Assembly (NCBI RefSeq): GCF_049803795.1
Contig: NZ_JBNAGJ010000005.1
Location: 248,001-312,000 of the forward strand
DNA length: 64,000 bases
Source of the DNA: Thalassobius sp002708925
Lineage (GTDB): Bacteria > Pseudomonadota > Alphaproteobacteria > Rhodobacterales > Rhodobacteraceae
Reading direction: 5' to 3'
Position numbers and translations under genes: made by a program
Shown: piece after piece, positions 52,002 to 59,614 of the stretch
How the letters are laid out: each line of letters opens with the position of its first letter
How positions within the stretch are numbered: the stretch's first letter is position 1
Notes under the pieces: generated by a model
Databases searched by the model: none
Told to the model about the DNA's origin: nothing
What the model saw: the letters and a program-made list of their open reading frames with translations, nothing else

Positions 52002-54295
52002 TTGCGGCGCTTCCCAAGCGGATATTCGGCAGAGCGCTCATATGTTGCATCCACCGACTGCCCGATCAGCTTCGGCGCGGCCTGCTCGATGCCTTTCCTT
52101 GTGGCCTCCTCAGCAATCTTCTTGACCGCCTCATCGCCATTGGCCCCGGTGACATCAACAACAACCGTCAGAACGGTTTGGTTCGAGCTTGTGTTGTTGA
52201 CCGTCTGCGGCTTGAACGACTTCGGAATATCAGTGCTGTTCGCGATAAGCGGCGGGTTGAACCAGTCCGTTTTTTTGGTGCTACCAGCCATCTGCGTAAC
52301 GGCCTCGGCCTCCGTTGCGCCAGTCTTCCCCAGCAAGCCGCCCAAAATTGTACCGAAGAACCCTCCGCCTCCGGTGCCAGGCGTCAACTGATCGGTCAGA
52401 ATTGCCTTGATGCCCGAACTCAGCGCGTCCTGGGCCATCTGCCGCAGCACATTCGCAAACGCATCACTCAGGCTGTCACCGGCCACGATAGCGCCCGCAA
52501 TAGCATCGCTCAATTCACCAACCAAAGGCAGGCTATCGGCCAGTTCCATGTTTAGGTTCTTGATCGCCATCGCCATTTCATCATCCGAAAGATGTTTTTT
52601 CAGGGCGACAAGCTCTTTCATCTTCTTGTTGTAGCTGTGAAACGGGTCGATGCTGGCGCGGATCGCGTCAAGCTGGCGCTCGGTTTCCTTGGTGGCGCGT
52701 GCCCCGGCTTTGGCTGCCTTCTTTGTGGCGCTAGTCAGTCCCTTTTTCTGCTTGAGCAATTCCTCTTGACGCGCGATCTGCGCCAAATCTGTAGCCCTGC
52801 GAGCGTTCGCAATGACCCAATCTTGGCCCGCCGCGATCTGATCTTGATACGCCTGCTCGGCTCTGAGGCGTTTTGTCTCGATGATTGACGCAATTGCTCC
52901 ATCTGCGCCGCGTTCCAGCGCCCTTATCTCCGCTTCTAGGACGCGAATGCCATTATCCAAGCTAAGAGAAAACCCTGCCGCCGATGCCACAGCTGATGCC
53001 AAAGCCCTCGCGGCTTCTTCAGCGTCACGCAGCGCTGCTGCCGCTCGCGCACTGTTTGCCTCAGCGTCAAAAGCGGCGTTGGCAGCATTCAGGACATTCT
53101 GCGCAACATCGCCAGACAGCCCCGCTTGATCAACCATCGCTTGAGCTGTTCGAATGGCCTCGGCCCGCTTCAGGGCCTCAACCTGCGCGCTGTCCTTTCC
53201 GAAAGTTGCGATGGCGATAGCCATCTCTGCCTGACGCTCGTACTTCGAAACAATTTCGGCGGCGGCTTCAGACTTTTTCTCCTCGGCTCTTTCAGTATCC
53301 TCAACTGCCCCCCTAAGAAGCCTCATTTTTTTCAGAGAATCCGCGACCTTCGCAATGAACTTGTCTTCTTCTTTGGTTCGCTTGCCATCAGCCTCCGCGA
53401 GACCGATAGACGCATTCAAAAGCCTTTCAGATGCTACGATTTGAGCATCAAGTCTTTTAGTTCCGTCTTCAATTGTTGATGCGTACTCAAGCGCTCTCTG
53501 CGCCCCCAAAAAGTCCCCTGTTAGTTCTCGCGCTACCTTACGTGCATCGCGAGCCTTATCGGTGAATGCCAAGAAGATGTTAACGTCGAAGAAATCAGCA
53601 ATCGCACTGCGCTTTTCGCCGTCCCCGGCCACAGCAAGAAGTTCTGAAACCGATTCAGAAAGGGCATCTATGGCGTGCTGGCCCTCTCGTTGCTTCAAGT
53701 CCTCGATAACTGAAAGCAGCGAGCGCATAGACTTTCCTGCCGAGCCAAATCGCTCCTCAAGCTGCGTAGTCGTCATGGCGGCCAATTCCGCAGCGGATTT
53801 ATATTGATCGAGAGCGTCCTCTGCATCTTCGATCTTCTTCGCCAAATCTTCGATTGAAGATGATGTGCCAACCAATGCCGGAATAAATGCCGCCGCCATA
53901 GCCGCCGCGCCGCCGGCCAGAACCAACTGCATACTTCCAAAACCGGCAAGAATATCAGGGATCTGCGTCGTGATTGACGTCATCCAACGTCCAGTCACTG
54001 CGCCAGATTGCGCGATCTGGTTCAGCTGATACGGAAGCATTCGCATCCCCATGCGCGCTCCGCTAGCCTCTATCCCTAGCTTCTCAAACCCTCGGCTCAA
54101 CATGCTGGCCGTTTCTTCTGTGCTTTTGCTTTGCTGGCCGAGGCGCTTCATTGCCTGCTCAACCTGCGCCATATTGGCTTTGACATTCCGTTCGGTCTTA
54201 GCGCCCGTACGCTCGAACGAGTTGAGGACCCGCTCGCCGTCGGTGACCGACGTAGAATCCACCAGAAGTGTCAAACTACCTGCATTTGCACTCAT
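51998..54295 (-). CDS. Tail length tape measure protein
   Basis: 765 residues. N-terminal phage-tape-measure motif (DGERVLNSFERTGAKTERNV), one hydrophobic stretch near residues 125-143 (LAGGAAAMAAAFIPALVG), then long helices and coiled coils (QEELLKQKKGLTSATKKAAK) and a C-terminal lambda-H-like segment (GDSLSDAFANVLRQMAQDAL). It fixes tail length and enters the host membrane at injection. Its start is far (3.7 kb) from the tail chaperone genes that normally precede it. Confidence 0.88.
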   Translation of the reverse strand: MSANAGSLTLLVDSTSVTDGERVLNSFERTGAKTERNVKANMAQVEQAMKRLGQQSKSTEETASMLSRGFEKLGIEASGARMGMRMLPYQLNQIAQSGAVTGRWMTSITTQIPDILAGFGSMQLVLAGGAAAMAAAFIPALVGTSSSIEDLAKKIEDAEDALDQYKSAAELAAMTTTQLEERFGSAGKSMRSLLSVIEDLKQREGQHAIDALSESVSELLAVAGDGEKRSAIADFFDVNIFLAFTDKARDARKVARELTGDFLGAQRALEYASTIEDGTKRLDAQIVASERLLNASIGLAEADGKRTKEEDKFIAKVADSLKKMRLLRGAVEDTERAEEKKSEAAAEIVSKYERQAEMAIAIATFGKDSAQVEALKRAEAIRTAQAMVDQAGLSGDVAQNVLNAANAAFDAEANSARAAAALRDAEEAARALASAVASAAGFSLSLDNGIRVLEAEIRALERGADGAIASIIETKRLRAEQAYQDQIAAGQDWVIANARRATDLAQIARQEELLKQKKGLTSATKKAAKAGARATKETERQLDAIRASIDPFHSYNKKMKELVALKKHLSDDEMAMAIKNLNMELADSLPLVGELSDAIAGAIVAGDSLSDAFANVLRQMAQDALSSGIKAILTDQLTPGTGGGGFFGTILGGLLGKTGATEAEAVTQMAGSTKKTDWFNPPLIANSTDIPKSFKPQTVNNTSSNQTVLTVVVDVTGANGDEAVKKIAEEATRKGIEQAAPKLIGQSVDATYERSAEYPLGKRRK

Positions 54296-54357
54296 CTCTT
54301 GCCTTTCCCCTCAAAACGAGAAAACTTCCCACTTTATCTAAGAAGGAGGTTTTCAAT

Positions 54358-54696
54358 ATGTCTGCTCTTTACTGGCTCGCTTACGCCGCTTGGGCGCTCG
54401 CAGCAGTTTCGGTGCTGATCGGGCTCACCGATGGCGGGTTTGAGTTTTTCGTCATTGCCATCTCAATTGCCATTTCTGGCGTTCTGTTCTTCGCCTTTGG
54501 GAAGGTGATTTCCCTGCTGAGTGATATTCGCGATTCGCTGGCCTCCCCCACCGACGAGTCCGAGCAAACTGATCACGATAGCACCTTACCAATGATGCCC
54601 CTTTATCCAGGCCAGCCAATCGTTGACGAAGCTGCTCCTCGATCAATAGAAGAAATCTCTACCGATCTTGAGCGCCTTAAAAGGACACACGACTAG
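54358..54696 (+). CDS. Plus-strand membrane protein inside the tail gene module
   Basis: 112 residues from an ATG with a near-perfect AAGGAGGT upstream (about 54,342-54,349). Two membrane segments (LYWLAYAAWALAAVSVLIGL and FFVIAISIAISGVLFFAFGK), then an acidic cytoplasmic tail. It runs against all late genes, starting 62 bp from the tape-measure start on the other strand, so it needs its own promoter. Not recognised. Superinfection exclusion or another lysogenic-conversion function is a reasonable guess. Confidence 0.72.
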   Translation: MSALYWLAYAAWALAAVSVLIGLTDGGFEFFVIAISIAISGVLFFAFGKVISLLSDIRDSLASPTDESEQTDHDSTLPMMPLYPGQPIVDEAAPRSIEEISTDLERLKRTHD

Positions 54697-54725
54697 CGTC
54701 GCACAGGTTGAATTGGAGATTTCAA

Positions 54726-55010
54726 ATGATCAGGATTGTGGCCCTCGCGGGCATTCTCGTTGGATCGCAGGCTTTGGCTGGTCCTGGACTCTACCAAAAG
54801 TGCATTGAAGAGCAATTGTCAGTGTTCAGTCTCAGGGATGCTATTGCCGTTAAATCCGCTCAATTCGGCGTCAGTTTTCGAAACGTGACAACAGGATCAG
54901 ATACACCTGCCGCCCGCCAAGCAGACGCTGACTTTAAAGCGCTGTTGGCAGCGGCAAATGCGCTTGTTGCCTCGCATGACGCTTATTGTCGAGAATTCAC
55001 GCCAAAATAA
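54726..55010 (+). CDS. Small secreted protein in the plus-strand cassette
   Basis: 94 residues from the ATG at 54726 (TTGGAGA upstream). Signal peptide MIRIVALAGILVGSQALA with cleavage after ALA, then a helical mature part with two cysteines (YQKCIEEQL and DAYCREF) that may form a disulfide. It follows the membrane protein by 29 bp and ends at a bidirectional terminator. Probably exported to the periplasm. Function unknown. Confidence 0.72.
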   Translation: MIRIVALAGILVGSQALAGPGLYQKCIEEQLSVFSLRDAIAVKSAQFGVSFRNVTTGSDTPAARQADADFKALLAAANALVASHDAYCREFTPK

Positions 55011-55015
55011 ACAAA

Positions 55016-55049
55016 AGCGGCCCACCACGGGCCGCTCTCTCTCTTTTAC
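55016..55049. terminator. Bidirectional terminator between convergent genes
   Basis: AGCGGCCC-ACCAC-GGGCCGCT is an 8-bp perfect stem. CTCTCTCTTTT follows on the plus strand, and AAAA precedes it (T-run on the minus strand). It ends both the plus-strand cassette and the minus-strand accessory genes. Confidence 0.88.
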
Positions 55050-55459
55050 GCGACCAGTGCCCGCGCTTCTTTCCACAGCGCGCCGGTGTGCCAGTCGTCC
55101 AGGGCCTGACCGTTCAGGGTGTCCACGATCAGCTTTGCGGCGAACTCGGCGGCGGTGACGGCGGGTAGCGCCATTAGTTGATCCACCATCACCTCTCGGG
55201 GCTCCCAAAACAGCCGGTCTTGTTCTTCGTCCTCGGCATCGCCGGTCAGGTCGGTTTGGTGGTCCGCAGCCGCTTGTTCTACCGCTTTAATTTCACGGTA
55301 CAACCGCATGATTTCGCTGTTTGTTTCGTCTGCCGCCGTTGCGCCGGACGCCATGAGGGAGGCGAAGCTAAAGACGGGGGCGGTGGTCAGGAAGTTGCGG
55401 CGGGAAAACGTGTTTCCTTGGTTTTCGCTGAATGTGTCGCTATGTTTGGCCAGAGCCAT
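55046..55459 (-). CDS. Phage-encoded protein with a twin-arginine signal
   Basis: 137 residues. The start contains NTFSRRNFLTTAPVFSFASLM, a textbook Tat motif (S-R-R-x-F-L) and hydrophobic stretch ending in ATAA. The mature part is acidic and helical, with a possible coiled region (LYREIKAVEQAAADHQTDL). No cofactor-binding motif is visible. It is the last minus-strand gene of the accessory block. A Tat-exported product is odd for a tail-module gene. Unknown function. Confidence 0.68.
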   Translation of the reverse strand: MALAKHSDTFSENQGNTFSRRNFLTTAPVFSFASLMASGATAADETNSEIMRLYREIKAVEQAAADHQTDLTGDAEDEEQDRLFWEPREVMVDQLMALPAVTAAEFAAKLIVDTLNGQALDDWHTGALWKEARALVA

Positions 55460-55533
55460 GATCTGATCCTCCGTTGATCAGGTTGAGGTTAGGCCTCCGA
55501 TCAGCGTTGCTGCGCTATCGGGGGCCGATTTGT

Positions 55534-55863
55534 TTAAAGCGGAATATTCTCTTCCGGGGTGGTATCGCCTGCTAAGCGCAGAAGCGCGATCTTCTCCGCG
55601 CGCTCCTCGGTCCATTGACGACCTCGCTCCGACGCCTCTCTCACAACCTCTTGGTTCAGGACATCAAACTCAGCGTCAATCGCGCTCAAGCCCTTGATCG
55701 CCTCTGAAATCACATCGCAGGATTCATCCAGCGCCTTGCTGACCGCGATAAGGCGTTCTTCTTTCGTCAGGCCATCGGCAATCGAGGTAAGGAATGCCCC
55801 CTCCGCAACAGCAGACAGGTAATGCAGGTTGGACACCAGTTTTTTGGCTTCGTTGCGGTTCAT
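55534..55863 (-). CDS. Hypothetical phage protein (accessory block)
   Basis: 109 residues, helical and acidic (LTKEERLIAVSKALDESCDV; RQWTEERAEKIALLRLAGD). No signal peptide or membrane segment. Its ATG overlaps the stop of the previous gene by 4 bp, so it is part of the same translationally coupled run. Not recognised. Confidence 0.65.
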   Translation of the reverse strand: MNRNEAKKLVSNLHYLSAVAEGAFLTSIADGLTKEERLIAVSKALDESCDVISEAIKGLSAIDAEFDVLNQEVVREASERGRQWTEERAEKIALLRLAGDTTPEENIPL

Positions 55864-56312
55864 GCTTGCGCCCTCACTGCTTCATATAGCTCATCCAAGA
55901 GAGTGGCTTCGTGGAGAGTTTCCTCGCCTTTGAGGCGCATGAACTTACGGGCCGCATCAAGATCTCTTGGCTCTGCGATCAGATCAGGAACGCTGACATG
56001 CTCACCACCATCCAAACGCGGAACGAAATAGGCGACTGCGCCCAATTTCTTGATGTGCGGGATCAGGTCAGGATGGACATCTTCAAATGTCCTCTGTCTG
56101 GTGTCGGCGTCAGGCTTTCGAATGTAAGCTTTCACCGCGCCCAGCACTCCCAAGCGCAACATCCGGTCGCATCCTTCAAGTTCTGCACTGACGACCGTGG
56201 TCGGAAACGCTTTCTCGATCACTTCATCTGTTATCAGGCCTGGAACGTCGCCGACCTTCTGGCGGGCGTCGTCAATCAATTCGTAGAAAGGAAGCAGTGT
56301 TGCCTTAAGCAT
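55860..56312 (-). CDS. Hypothetical phage protein (accessory block)
   Basis: 150 residues, soluble, mixed helix and strand (LEGCDRMLRLGVLGAVKAYI; HIKKLGAVAYFVPRLDGGEH). It overlaps the upstream gene by 8 bp and the downstream one by 4 bp. Not recognised. The coupled arrangement with 56,305-57,084 and 55,534-55,863 suggests a shared function. Confidence 0.65.
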   Translation of the reverse strand: MLKATLLPFYELIDDARQKVGDVPGLITDEVIEKAFPTTVVSAELEGCDRMLRLGVLGAVKAYIRKPDADTRQRTFEDVHPDLIPHIKKLGAVAYFVPRLDGGEHVSVPDLIAEPRDLDAARKFMRLKGEETLHEATLLDELYEAVRAQA

Positions 56313-57084
56313 GGCAGGCCTCCTCGAATTTCTTGAGTGTCTGCAGTGCAGCCGCCGTATTCCGCATCAACCGCGCATGAGTTGTCTTGAGGTCGTCATA
56401 CTTGGCGATGTGTGAAACCTGATCATCCATCAGCGAGATTTGTTCACAGATGCTGCTGAACCTTACAACAGCGGAATAATACGGGTCCGGCTCGTAAATT
56501 GGGTTCTGTTTCTTTTTCTTGGGCCGCTTTTGGGCCTGCTCAACCGCCGCAATCACACTTCGCTGCAATTCGGCCCGCGTCGGCTCGCGACGCTCCTCAA
56601 TGGCCCGATCTAGGGTTTGCTTGACGATGCCCGGCTGGGCCTTTTCCGCGTCACGGATTTTACGGGCTGCGTGGATTTCGTCTCGGCGTAGACCAAGGTC
56701 GGCGGCTGTGGCGATAGCGTTGTCGTCACCAACGCTATCCCGAAACCGGTCTTGTTGACCTGATTTAGCCACCTCCCCCCGCTCCTGCGCGGCGTCGTAC
56801 TCATCTGCCAGACGCCGTTTTGCCTCGCTCTCGATCATCAAAGCATCAGCCTGCGCGCGATGAGCCGCCGCAATGAGCGCGTCATGAGCGCCTTTCGCCC
56901 GCTGCATCCGTGCCGCCTTCTTGGCTGCGTCGTAGACGACCGAAGCCAGATCGCGGGCATCAAGAATTTCCGCACTGGACTGTGCGGCCGCCAGTGCCTG
57001 CGCGGCTTTGGCCACCATCACCGGCAAGCCATCACCGCTTGCCTGGGGTCTCGAAACTATGTTACGCGCTTGCGCATTCATCAT
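56305..57084 (-). CDS. Helical DNA-binding-type protein of unknown function (accessory block)
   Basis: 259 residues from an ATG at 57084 with AAAGGAG 5 bp upstream; longer frames lack such a site. Almost wholly helical: an Ala-rich region (LDARDLASVVYDAAKKAARM), a charged helix (IESEAKRRLADEYDAAQERG), then a possible helix-turn-helix (IATAADLGLRRDEIHAARKI) like those in ParB-type or plasmid regulatory proteins. A Lys-rich stretch (KRPKKKKQN) follows. The gene directly follows the ribbon-helix-helix gene with an overlap of 23 bp. Confidence 0.66.
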   Translation of the reverse strand: MMNAQARNIVSRPQASGDGLPVMVAKAAQALAAAQSSAEILDARDLASVVYDAAKKAARMQRAKGAHDALIAAAHRAQADALMIESEAKRRLADEYDAAQERGEVAKSGQQDRFRDSVGDDNAIATAADLGLRRDEIHAARKIRDAEKAQPGIVKQTLDRAIEERREPTRAELQRSVIAAVEQAQKRPKKKKQNPIYEPDPYYSAVVRFSSICEQISLMDDQVSHIAKYDDLKTTHARLMRNTAAALQTLKKFEEACHA

Positions 57085-57355
57085 CGGCACTCCTTTTGCC
57101 ATTGTTGATAGACTCACCGCGCTCCAACGCGGTGCTGTTGCCCTCGGCAGCGGGGGCCTGTCCGCCAAGATCGCCCCCCGCTGCCGCTTCGAATTTAAGT
57201 CCGCTTTTCAGCAATCTACGGATTGCGTCAGCGCGACTTTTACAGCCTGAGGGAACTCCCCAGGCGTCTATTTCCTCGACAAGGTTCTCCGCCAAGTGCG
57301 CGACCACTCGCACCATTTCAGTGCCAGTAGCCGAATTTGCCGCATAAGGATTCAT
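57062..57355 (-). CDS. Ribbon-helix-helix regulator, minus strand
   Basis: 97 residues from an ATG at 57355 (AGAGGTG upstream). VRVVAHLAENLVEEIDAWGV followed by CKSRADAIRRLLKSGLKF is a MetJ/Arc-type ribbon-helix-helix; the C-terminal tail is disordered. It is the first gene of the minus-strand accessory run. A divergent plus-strand gene of the same class starts 113 bp away, with a perfect 14-bp palindrome between them. Confidence 0.75.
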   Translation of the reverse strand: MNPYAANSATGTEMVRVVAHLAENLVEEIDAWGVPSGCKSRADAIRRLLKSGLKFEAAAGGDLGGQAPAAEGNSTALERGESINNGKRSADDECASA

Positions 57356-57406
57356 GGTCTGCACCTCTATATGTACATGCAATTGATAACCCAATTTAAC
57401 ACCACG

Positions 57407-57420
57407 TTGACAATTGTCAA
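57407..57420. promoter_or_regulatory. Palindromic operator overlapping divergent -35 boxes
   Basis: TTGACAATTGTCAA is a perfect 14-bp palindrome that reads TTGACA, the -35 consensus, on both strands. On the minus strand a TAAATT (57393-57398) follows at 16 bp. No equally good -10 is seen on the plus strand. It lies between two divergent ribbon-helix-helix genes. Confidence 0.7.
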
Positions 57421-57467
57421 TAACGGTGGGGATTTCTATGCACACCTCAATTACAAAGGGTTGTGAC

Positions 57468-57944
57468 ATGGAAAACAACAAGGAAGAGGTTGCGTCCACC
57501 AGCAAGCGGCGCGTCTACGAGCTCCCTAACGAACTCGTTGAAAGAATTGTGGAGTTTCAGACGGCCAGAAGTCTTCCCTCAGAAGTGGAAGCTGTTCGTC
57601 GGCTACTGGATATGGCGCTGAAAAGCCGTGATACGATCGAAACACTAGTTGGTCGGTATTTAAATGCACTGTCGGCGCCTGGAATTGAACCCGGCGAAGC
57701 TGCTGGCGTGGTGCTTTCAGGTCATCCGTTGGTCAGGCAAATTTCATTTGAAGAAGACAGCATCGTTTTTCACTTTCAGCTTCCAAATAAACCCTTGCAA
57801 GCCGTTAAGGTTGTTGATGCAGATCGTATCACGATCTCAGACCCCAGCTCTTATGGGAACGGCGTTGATTTCGTATACAACGAAAAGAGAACCCCAGGGT
57901 TACGCCTGAGAAATAAAGATCTCGATGATGAGATCCCGTTTTAG
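57468..57944 (+). CDS. Ribbon-helix-helix-type regulator with C-terminal domain, plus strand
   Basis: 158 residues from the ATG at 57468 (AAAGGG upstream; an earlier in-frame ATG at 57438 is possible). The N-terminal RRVYELPNELVERIVEFQTA and PSEVEAVRRLLDMALKSRD form a ribbon-helix-helix with an unusually long linker; the remainder (VLSGHPLVRQISFEEDSIVF; AVKVVDADRITISDP) is beta-rich and could bind a ligand or partner. It runs opposite to all tail genes. It may be the opposing repressor of the minus-strand regulator. Confidence 0.7.
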   Translation: MENNKEEVASTSKRRVYELPNELVERIVEFQTARSLPSEVEAVRRLLDMALKSRDTIETLVGRYLNALSAPGIEPGEAAGVVLSGHPLVRQISFEEDSIVFHFQLPNKPLQAVKVVDADRITISDPSSYGNGVDFVYNEKRTPGLRLRNKDLDDEIPF

Positions 57945-57999
57945 TGGGTCAGCATATGGGTTTGTCCAAAGTTGAACCCACCACGCCCCGCCCCTCTCC

Positions 58000-58365
58000 C
58001 TACCCCTCCCTTTCCATCGGCGAGATCCGGAACGGGCTTTTCCCGGCTTGATTTTCTTCATGAAAAGACCGGCACATTTCGAACAGCGTTTCGGCCTCCC
58101 AGCTATTGCGCACCCGGCCCGTTGCCTGGGCGAAGGGCGCGATCTCGGACCAGCCTGTAGGCTCCGCACCAAAGCCAAGGCTGCGCGTAGGGCCAAGCTT
58201 GAACATGGCCTCGCAGAGATGTTCTGCCAGAAGCAAGTCAGGCAAATCCGGGGTGTCACCGGACGCTCTGATTTGCTCCAAACGGGTTTTCTGCTCTCCT
58301 TCGATCACCGCACACAAGAACCCGATTTGCGCAGCCCAGAGCGTCAGTGCGTCACGCGCTTTCCC
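58000..58365 (-). CDS. Tail assembly chaperone frameshift extension (gpT-like, DUF1799)
   Basis: An open region in the -1 frame relative to the gpG-like gene. After the slippery site it reads GKARDALTLWAAQIGFLCAV and continues to the DUF1799-type end (LGFGAEPTGWSEIAPFAQAT). It has no ATG with a ribosome site (first alternative start is a TTG at 58317), so it is almost certainly made only as a gpG-T fusion. In lambda the fusion binds the tape measure protein and recruits tail tube protein. Confidence 0.82.
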   Translation of the reverse strand, partial: GKARDALTLWAAQIGFLCAVIEGEQKTRLEQIRASGDTPDLPDLLLAEHLCEAMFKLGPTRSLGFGAEPTGWSEIAPFAQATGRVRNSWEAETLFEMCRSFHEENQAGKSPFRISPMEREG

Positions 58366-58922
58366 AGCAGGGCCGCATACTCCGATGCTGCGTCAACGAT
58401 CTGCTGGGCAAAAGATGCCTGCAACCATTCATTTTCGACCTTGGCCTTGCGCTTGACGAAATCTCTTTCCTTTTCCCCGTCATTTTTGACCAGCGGAATA
58501 ACCCGGCGCCAATGGTGGTCTTCGCTGATTCTGTTCAGCGCCACGAAGGCTGACGCATCTTCGACGGTCAGTTCTCGGGGGCCGCTGTCACCTTTGGTCT
58601 GCATGTTGCGAAATCCCGCGATCAATCTGATGGCGCGATTGTTGATCTGCTCCTCAATCCTCGACCAGTCGAAATCGACGCTCGCCTCGGCCTCGCCGCC
58701 TTCGTCTTTTGCAGCCCTTGCCCGGCGGAAAGCTTCCGTCATGGCGGCGTTCTTTTCGGCGCGATCTGCCGACAGGATCTCCTCGGACATGGTGCTGCGG
58801 ATCAGCACGACGCAAGGCTTTTTGCCGTTGGTGATCACCTTGCCTGTTGCTTGATCGCGCAATTCATACTCGATCAGATTTTCGGCCGCCGCGCGGGCGT
58901 CATATTCTTTCAGAAAATCCAT
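58344..58922 (-). CDS. Tail assembly chaperone (gpG-like)
   Basis: 192 residues. Charged protein with a central low-complexity region (RRARAAKDEGGEAEASVDFD) and C-terminal NEWLQASFAQQIVDAASEYAALL. It lies downstream of the tail tube gene. The frame overlaps an open -1 frame from 58,346 to 58,392, and the sequence GGGAAAG occurs there. The product acts as a chaperone of the tape measure protein during tail assembly. Confidence 0.83.
   Translation of the reverse strand: MDFLKEYDARAAAENLIEYELRDQATGKVITNGKKPCVVLIRSTMSEEILSADRAEKNAAMTEAFRRARAAKDEGGEAEASVDFDWSRIEEQINNRAIRLIAGFRNMQTKGDSGPRELTVEDASAFVALNRISEDHHWRRVIPLVKNDGEKERDFVKRKAKVENEWLQASFAQQIVDAASEYAALLGKRVTH
58359..58365 (-). other. Programmed -1 frameshift site GGGAAAG
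   Basis: On the minus strand the heptamer GGGAAAG lies in the zero frame as G GGA AAG, the X XXY YYZ pattern, and is the same heptamer used by phage lambda for gpG-gpGT. It lies 7 codons before the gpG stop (codons GGA, AAG, then CGC GTG ACG CAC TGA). Slipping gives GGG AAA GCG and enters the DUF1799 frame. Confidence 0.85.
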
Positions 58923-58958
58923 TGGGGGTCTCCGTCATTTTGGGGTCTTGGGGTTTGA

Positions 58959-58990
58959 GGCCGCGCCGCCAACCCCATCGCGGCGCGGCC
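58959..58990 (-). promoter_or_regulatory. Strong hairpin between tail tube and gpG genes
   Basis: GGCCGCGCCGC-10 nt-GCGGCGCGGCC is an 11-bp perfect stem without a T-run. It probably stabilises the 3' end of the tail tube mRNA or reduces expression of the chaperone relative to the abundant tube protein. Confidence 0.55.
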
Positions 58991-59021
58991 AGTCCGGTCA
59001 GCAGAGAAGGTGCTAACCAGA

Positions 59022-59507
59022 TCAGGCGGGCTCGGTTGCTTTGACCGAAACGGCGTTTTGCTTGAAGTTGACCGAGAACCCCTCATAGCTGTTGTCCGTC
59101 GCCTGGTTTTCGACATAGCTGTGAACATAGCCCTGCGCGTACTCGACCGGATCACCTGCGACCGGGGCGGCATCGGCGCCAGACCCACGCACAACTTTGA
59201 TTGAGCAAACGCTCCCCAATGCCTCTGCAGAATTTTTGACGTCCTCTTGGCCAGCGGTCAAAGCGCCGTCATCAATCAGGTACGAAGACTGGCTGTCCCG
59301 GCCCGAGGCCGCGCCTTTCAGTCCGGTGGTGAATCCCGAAGTCAGGTCCGGCGCATCAATATTATTGTGACTGATGCCAAATTGCGGGGCCTGAACCGGA
59401 TGGTCCACCTTGACCCAGGCCAGTGCCTCGAACCCGGCGGCGTCATTCGTCGCGGGCAGCGCAGGAGCAAAGAAAATGCTCTTTCCGATGTTTGATTTAG
59501 GTGCCAT
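59022..59507 (-). CDS. Major tail tube protein
   Basis: 161 residues. Conserved start SKSNIGKSIFFAPALP-like (KSNIGKSIFFAPALPATN) and beta-rich body (YVENQATDNSYEGFSVNFKQ), as in tube proteins of siphoviruses with a single tube domain. It lies between the tail terminator and chaperone genes. A terminator-like hairpin just upstream suggests separate or raised expression. Confidence 0.75.
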   Translation of the reverse strand: MAPKSNIGKSIFFAPALPATNDAAGFEALAWVKVDHPVQAPQFGISHNNIDAPDLTSGFTTGLKGAASGRDSQSSYLIDDGALTAGQEDVKNSAEALGSVCSIKVVRGSGADAAPVAGDPVEYAQGYVHSYVENQATDNSYEGFSVNFKQNAVSVKATEPA

Positions 59508-59524
59508 TGCTTTGCCCTTTCAAA

Positions 59525-59552
59525 AGCAAAAAGCCCCGCACGGTGGCAGGGC
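59525..59552 (-). terminator. Terminator-like hairpin upstream of the tail tube gene
   Basis: On the minus strand GCCCTGC-CACCGT-GCGGGGC (with one U:G pair) followed by TTTTTGCTTTT. It lies in the gap between the tail terminator gene and the tail tube gene. Confidence 0.75.
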
Positions 59553-59614
59553 CAGTTTGGTTGGTGTTTGGGTGCCCTCTGTTCGGCGTACGCCAGCCCG
59601 AGCGCGGGGCAAAT

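Noticed and set aside
58317..58319. Independent TTG start for the DUF1799 protein
   Set aside because: No ribosome site is present, and the frame is open upstream to the slippery heptamer; the fusion explains it better.
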